64,000 bases of DNA from DTU052 sp050951725. GTDB lineage: Bacteria > Bacillota > Syntrophomonadia > Syntrophomonadales > DTU052. Position numbers and translations under genes: made by a program. Positions within the stretch are counted from its first letter, which is position 1; each line of letters begins with the position of its first letter. The notes below the pieces were generated by a model that saw only the letters and a program-made list of their open reading frames with translations, ran no database searches and was not told the DNA's origin. The stretch lies in NCBI GenBank assembly GCA_050951725.1, contig JBMNJO010000001.1, forward strand, positions 868,001 through 932,000, read 5' to 3'. This document shows, piece by piece, positions 60,773-64,000 of this stretch.

Positions 60773-62662
60773 TCATATCCCCCTGACAGCTCTTAATCTT
60801 TTTAACTCCGGCCAGCGGTTAACCACCGATTCCACCACTGCGGAGGGCTCAAGACCCACATCCTGCAGGAGGCGGGTAACCGCCCCATGCTCCACAAACG
60901 AGTCGGGAATCCCCATATGCAGGAATTCCACCTCCACTCCTTTCGCATTCAAGGCCTCCGACACCCCGCTGCCAAAGCCTCCCATCAATACATTCTCCTC
61001 CAGGGTAATCACACGCCGGCAATGACTGGCCCAGAAACTGATCATACTCTCATCCAGAGGCTTAACGAACCGGGCATTGATTACCGCAGCTGATATCCCC
61101 AGATCCCGCAGGTAGTTCGCAGCTTCCCGGGCTATGCTTACGGTTCGGCCAATAGCTATAAGCAGGACGTGGTCACCCTCCTGCAGCAACTCAGCCTCAC
61201 CCGGGCCAATGAAGTCAGGCGTTTCCTTGATATCTATCCCTATCCCGCTGCCCCGGGGATAACGAACGGCTACCGGCTGATTGTAATGCAGGGCCGAATC
61301 CAGCATATCGTTCAATTCATCCTCGTTGGCCGGGGCCATAACGATCATGTTCGGTATCTGCCGCAGGTAGGAGAGGTCAAACACTCCGTGATGGGTAGGA
61401 CCGTCCTCACCCACCAGTCCCGCCCGGTCAATCGCAAAGACTACCGGCAGGTTCTGCAGGCAGACATCATGGATAACCTGGTCAAAGGCCCGCTGCAGAA
61501 AGGTGGAGTATATCGCCACCACCGGTCTCACACCGCCCCGGGCCAATCCCGCTGCCATGGTAACCGCATGCTCTTCACAGATACCAACATCATAAAACCG
61601 TTTCGGGAATTTATGCGCAAACAGGTCAAGCCCGGTACCGCTGGTCATGGCAGCAGTTATCCCGACCAGTCGCGGATCAGTTTCCGCTTTCCTGACCATG
61701 AACTCACCAAACACCTGGGTATAAGTTTTGGCCCCAGATTTCAGGGTTTTTCCGGTCGCCACGTCAAACGGGCCGATGCCGTGGAATACATCCGGGTTCA
61801 GCACCGCGGGAGGATAACCTTTTCCCTTTTCGGTTATCACATGGATAAGTACCGGCCCCTTTATATGCCGCGCCTTCTGAAACATCACTATCATATCTTC
61901 AATATTGTGGCCATCAATCGGCCCTAAATACGTGAACCCCAGTTCCTCAAACACTATCCCGGGCACGATCAGGTATTTCACCATATCCTTTATCTTGCCC
62001 GCAGCCTTCACCAGATTGGCACCAATCCCCGGAATTCTCAAGAGGGCCTGTTCCACCTCTTCTTTTCTCCGGGTATATGCCGGGTCCATACGGAGTTTGG
62101 CGAGATAACCGGATAGTGCTCCCACATTAGGGGATATCGACATGGCATTATCATTGAGGACCACAGTAAGATCAAGACCGAGGTGACCGGCATGGTTCAT
62201 GGCCTCGAAGGCCATGCCTCCCGTCAACGCCCCGTCACCGATAACCGCCACCACCGAATGATGGTCATCTCCTAAATCACGGGCCAGGGCCAGTCCGACG
62301 GCCGCCGAGATCGAGGTGCTGCTGTGACCGGTATTGAATGAATCATAAGGACTCTCATCCACCCGCGGAAATCCGGAAAGGCCACGATGCTGGCGCAGGC
62401 TGGCCATGCGATTAATCCTTCCGGTGAGCATCTTATGTACGTAGCTCTGGTGGCCCACATCCCATATAATCTTGTCCTGCGGCAAGTCGTAAACGTAGTG
62501 CAGTGCCAGGGTAAGCTCCACCACGCCCAGGTTGGCTGCCAGGTGACCGCCGGTCCGGGCTACCGTGTTAACCAGGAGTTCCCTGACCTCCTGAGATAAA
62601 ACCCTCAGCCGGGCTGGAGGAAGTTTTTTTAAATCCGACGGGTTATTGATATTCTCTAGAAT
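60773..62662 (-). CDS. dxs: 1-deoxy-D-xylulose-5-phosphate synthase, probably started at ATT
   Basis: About 629 residues, as in the family. TPP site GDGALTGGMAFEAMNHAG..DNAMS, and DRAGLVGEDGPTHHG. First enzyme of the MEP isoprenoid pathway: pyruvate plus glyceraldehyde-3-phosphate to DXP. GTG 62524 would give 583 residues and lose the conserved RTGGHLAANLGV. The frame remains open up to the oapA stop (TGA 62671-62669) but offers no ATG, GTG or TTG that keeps the N-terminus. ATT 62662, 9 bases after AAGG, begins ILENINNPSDLKKL as expected, so ATT is the likely start. Confidence 0.93.
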   Translation of the reverse strand: MLENINNPSDLKKLPPARLRVLSQEVRELLVNTVARTGGHLAANLGVVELTLALHYVYDLPQDKIIWDVGHQSYVHKMLTGRINRMASLRQHRGLSGFPRVDESPYDSFNTGHSSTSISAAVGLALARDLGDDHHSVVAVIGDGALTGGMAFEAMNHAGHLGLDLTVVLNDNAMSISPNVGALSGYLAKLRMDPAYTRRKEEVEQALLRIPGIGANLVKAAGKIKDMVKYLIVPGIVFEELGFTYLGPIDGHNIEDMIVMFQKARHIKGPVLIHVITEKGKGYPPAVLNPDVFHGIGPFDVATGKTLKSGAKTYTQVFGEFMVRKAETDPRLVGITAAMTSGTGLDLFAHKFPKRFYDVGICEEHAVTMAAGLARGGVRPVVAIYSTFLQRAFDQVIHDVCLQNLPVVFAIDRAGLVGEDGPTHHGVFDLSYLRQIPNMIVMAPANEDELNDMLDSALHYNQPVAVRYPRGSGIGIDIKETPDFIGPGEAELLQEGDHVLLIAIGRTVSIAREAANYLRDLGISAAVINARFVKPLDESMISFWASHCRRVITLEENVLMGGFGSGVSEALNAKGVEVEFLHMGIPDSFVEHGAVTRLLQDVGLEPSAVVESVVNRWPELKRLRAVRGI

Positions 62663-62668
62663 GGCTAT

Positions 62669-63250
62669 TCACCTTCTTCCCTTAAAAAGCTCCATCCCGG
62701 TGAGGTTCTCCCACCATCTCAGGACTTCAGCCACTTTAAGGATGATCGAGTTGGCATTATTGATGGCAATACTCTTGCCTATGGTTTTTCCTCCTACCGT
62801 CACCGCCGCAATCAGACTGGTCATCGCTGCTCCCAGGAGTACAGTATCCACAACGGTAAACATGGAATACCGGGCATAAAACGTATAAACTATAGAAGCG
62901 CCGATGGCTCCACTGAGGGTTCCGGCAATATCCCCCACCACATCGGCAGTTAAATTGGCTACCAGGTCCGCATTGCGGACAATCCTGACCGCCTGGCTGG
63001 CTCCGCGAATCTTCTTGGCAGCCATAGCGTTAAAAGGAACAACATCAGCCGCAGTAGCCGCAGTACCGATGGCGTCGGAAACGATACCCGCCACCACCAC
63101 CAGTCCCAGGGACAAAAAAGAAACAAAAAGATCCTGGACCGCATTGATGATCGACTCCAGGCCGAGGCTGATGATCAAGCCGGACATAAAGGTAAAAAAC
63201 GTGATCCACAGGGCTGGTATAAATATGTTGCCTTCGGTGACCCTGGCCAA
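62669..63250 (-). CDS. oapA: OLE-associated protein A (DUF21-like membrane protein)
   Basis: 193 residues with about four hydrophobic segments (ITFFTFMSGLIISLG; LFVSFLSLGLVVVAGIVSDAIG; VVGDIAGTLSGAIGASIVYT; VDTVLLGAAMTSLIAAVTV). It is related by eye to the DUF21 domain of CorB/CNNM Mg transporters. OapA binds OLE RNA at the membrane; the place between an OLE-like RNA and dxs is exactly that of the founding B. halodurans gene. TTG start 8 bases after AGGGAG. Stop overlaps the region used for dxs initiation. Confidence 0.85.
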   Translation of the reverse strand: MARVTEGNIFIPALWITFFTFMSGLIISLGLESIINAVQDLFVSFLSLGLVVVAGIVSDAIGTAATAADVVPFNAMAAKKIRGASQAVRIVRNADLVANLTADVVGDIAGTLSGAIGASIVYTFYARYSMFTVVDTVLLGAAMTSLIAAVTVGGKTIGKSIAINNANSIILKVAEVLRWWENLTGMELFKGRR

Positions 63251-63269
63251 AAATACACTCCCTGAATAA

Positions 63270-63854
63270 GTAGAATAAAGCGGAGGTTACCCCCTGAGTA
63301 AACGCTGTGACTTAGGTCCAGCAGGTTTTCCCGTTGAACATCCTGCTTGTCGCCAAGCAGGCGGTTTCCCTTTACGCTCAACCCGTGTTGTCGCCGTACA
63401 CGAGGCTGGATTACCACTTAGTGCACACTTTAATCCCCAGAGGGTCGTGCCTGGCACACAGTCTAGGGGATTTCCCCGACAACCTCTACCAATTCTTAGC
63501 CTCTTTTGCAGCAGGGGTTTCAGAAGAGGGAAAACGGAACCGTGGCCATCGGTCTCCGTACCTCTATAACTCATCCGCCCATACCACTCAAGGCAGGCTA
63601 CACTGCACCCAGCTTCCTACCAGATGCAGGTTTTCCCGAAGGATTGCTCCTTCGAGCCTCCACGGGTGGGGGGTCAGTTCCCGCATGCCGTTGCAGGCTG
63701 CCCCGGCACCCTTAACTCCCAGCACCAACCCCCAACTGGGCGTTGAAAGCTGACACCAGAATCTTCATCGATGTGCCCTATAACGGATTTTTAGGCCCGT
63801 CTTCAGAATTGGTGAGATTGACTAGAATACTGCAACCTCCACCCATAATTCTAA
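63270..63854 (-). ncRNA. ole: OLE RNA (ornate, large, extremophilic)
   Basis: A region of about 585 bases with its own promoter and no plausible gene, directly upstream of oapA and downstream of the probable ispA end. Size (about 600 nt) and neighbours fit OLE RNA. Structure is evident: CCTGCTTG-[GCGA]-CAAGCAGG (63342-63361), GTGT..ACAC near 63395-63410, GGGGATTTCCCC near 63468, and several GNRA-like loops. OLE RNAs form a membrane ribonucleoprotein with OapA and affect Mg, alcohol and cold stress responses in Bacillus halodurans. Ends are approximate; no covariance check was made. Confidence 0.8.
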
Positions 63855-63860
63855 TTCATC

Positions 63861-63866
63861 ATTATA
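63861..63866 (-). promoter_or_regulatory. Extended -10 promoter of the OLE RNA
   Basis: Minus strand TGC-TATAAT (63869-63861) is an extended -10 promoter; the -35 region (ATGTAA) is weak. Start near 63854. Confidence 0.7.
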
Positions 63867-63948
63867 GCATAAACTCATTTCGCTTACATGAAGCCCTATT
63901 GTACATCGCCCTGGTTCTGCAGTCAAAGGAAATGTCTCCTAATTTTAA

Positions 63949-63970
63949 AAGGGCTCTTCTTAGAGCCCTT
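63949..63970 (-). terminator. Terminator after the upstream (ispA-like) gene
   Basis: AAGGGCTCT (63949-63957) and AGAGCCCTT (63962-63970), perfect 9-bp stem with 4-base loop, followed on the minus strand by TTTTAAAATT. It separates that gene from the OLE promoter. Confidence 0.85.
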
Positions 63971-63977
63971 TGGTTGT

Positions 63978-64000
63978 TTATTCCTTTTCCCGCTTGGCTT
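63978..64000 (-). CDS. C-terminal end of an upstream gene, probably ispA (partial)
   Basis: Minus strand, the frame ends AKREKE then TAA (63980-63978). Polyprenyl synthases (IspA) commonly end in a similar charged R/K-E tail, and ispA precedes OLE-oapA-dxs in relatives. Only six residues are visible, so this is based on position. Confidence 0.4.

Noticed and set aside
63334..63753. Plus-strand 139-codon frame in the OLE region
   Set aside because: Low-complexity translation without motifs, lies antisense to a structured noncoding RNA.
1..64000. CRISPR arrays, tRNA or rRNA genes, prophage
   Set aside because: No regular direct repeats with spacers, no cloverleaf or rRNA words and no phage structural genes were seen by eye.

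Overview
The window comes from a mid-GC, endospore-forming anaerobic member of the Clostridia (Firmicutes), probably close to the Syntrophomonas / Desulfotomaculum / Pelotomaculum types. Evidence: spo0A, spoIVB, spoIIM, spoIIAA-AB-sigF, dacF, spoVAD and spoVAE are present; gram-positive ribosome binding sites with many TTG starts; a Bacillus-type LexA box; and 2-hydroxyacyl-CoA dehydratase activase-type genes typical of fermenting or syntrophic anaerobes. Most genes are on the minus strand and many overlap by ATGA/GTGA. No tRNA, rRNA or CRISPR array was seen.

Layout. 1-6.4 kb: the end of an unknown gene, an SOS-regulated DUF6504 gene, an AcuB-like CBS-ACT protein and a complete branched-chain amino acid ABC importer (livKHMGF). 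6.4-11.5 kb: a DnaJC28-like protein, scpB-scpA, an M50 protease and a DHH-CBS-poly(A) polymerase fusion. 11.7-14.5 kb: a DUF2889 protein and an S-layer-homology protein. 14.7-22.2 kb: htpG, an unknown small protein, lysA, a patatin lipase, a membrane protein and trpB2. 22.2-27.2 kb: an activase plus two dehydratase-related proteins, spoVAE and spoVAD. 27.5-34 kb: an accessory island with a sugar epimerase, a DNRLRE-methyltransferase fusion, two family-2 glycosyltransferases, an orphan BMP lipoprotein and a second DNRLRE protein. 34.2-47.5 kb: sigF-spoIIAB-spoIIAA-dacF-pdp-[IS]-deoB-xerD-yqzK-spoIIM, a ComB-like gene, endoQ, nudF and a 41-codon gene resembling mciZ. The gene order follows B. 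subtilis closely, except for an IS1182-like element between deoB and pdp. 47.5-53.3 kb: DUF3866, an M20 peptidase, a MraY-like transferase, a glycosyltransferase and steB-steA. 53.5-64 kb: spo0A-spoIVB-recN-argR-mnmM-nadK-tlyA-dxs-oapA, then a promoter-driven noncoding region that fits OLE RNA, then probably the end of ispA.

How the parts work together. The right half is the conserved sporulation, cell-division and isoprenoid backbone of spore formers: Spo0A switches on spoIIA, SigF and SpoIVB act in the forespore, MciZ-like and SteAB proteins act on division, and Dxs and IspA supply isoprenoids next to the OLE ribonucleoprotein genes. The left half holds nutrient uptake, chromosome segregation and amino acid metabolism. 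Accessory material is concentrated at 27-34 kb.

Most notable: (1) the OLE RNA/oapA locus; (2) a 197-bp structured element with 22-nt terminal inverted repeats between tlyA and nadK; (3) a hairpin that would hide the spoIIAA ribosome binding site only in read-through transcripts, because a SigH promoter starts inside its loop; (4) a DNRLRE-methyltransferase fusion in a glycosyltransferase island, with no signal peptides; (5) an mciZ-like micro-gene; (6) deoB and dxs, which can only be read full length from ATT codons. All assignments come from reading the sequence; no database search or folding program was run.
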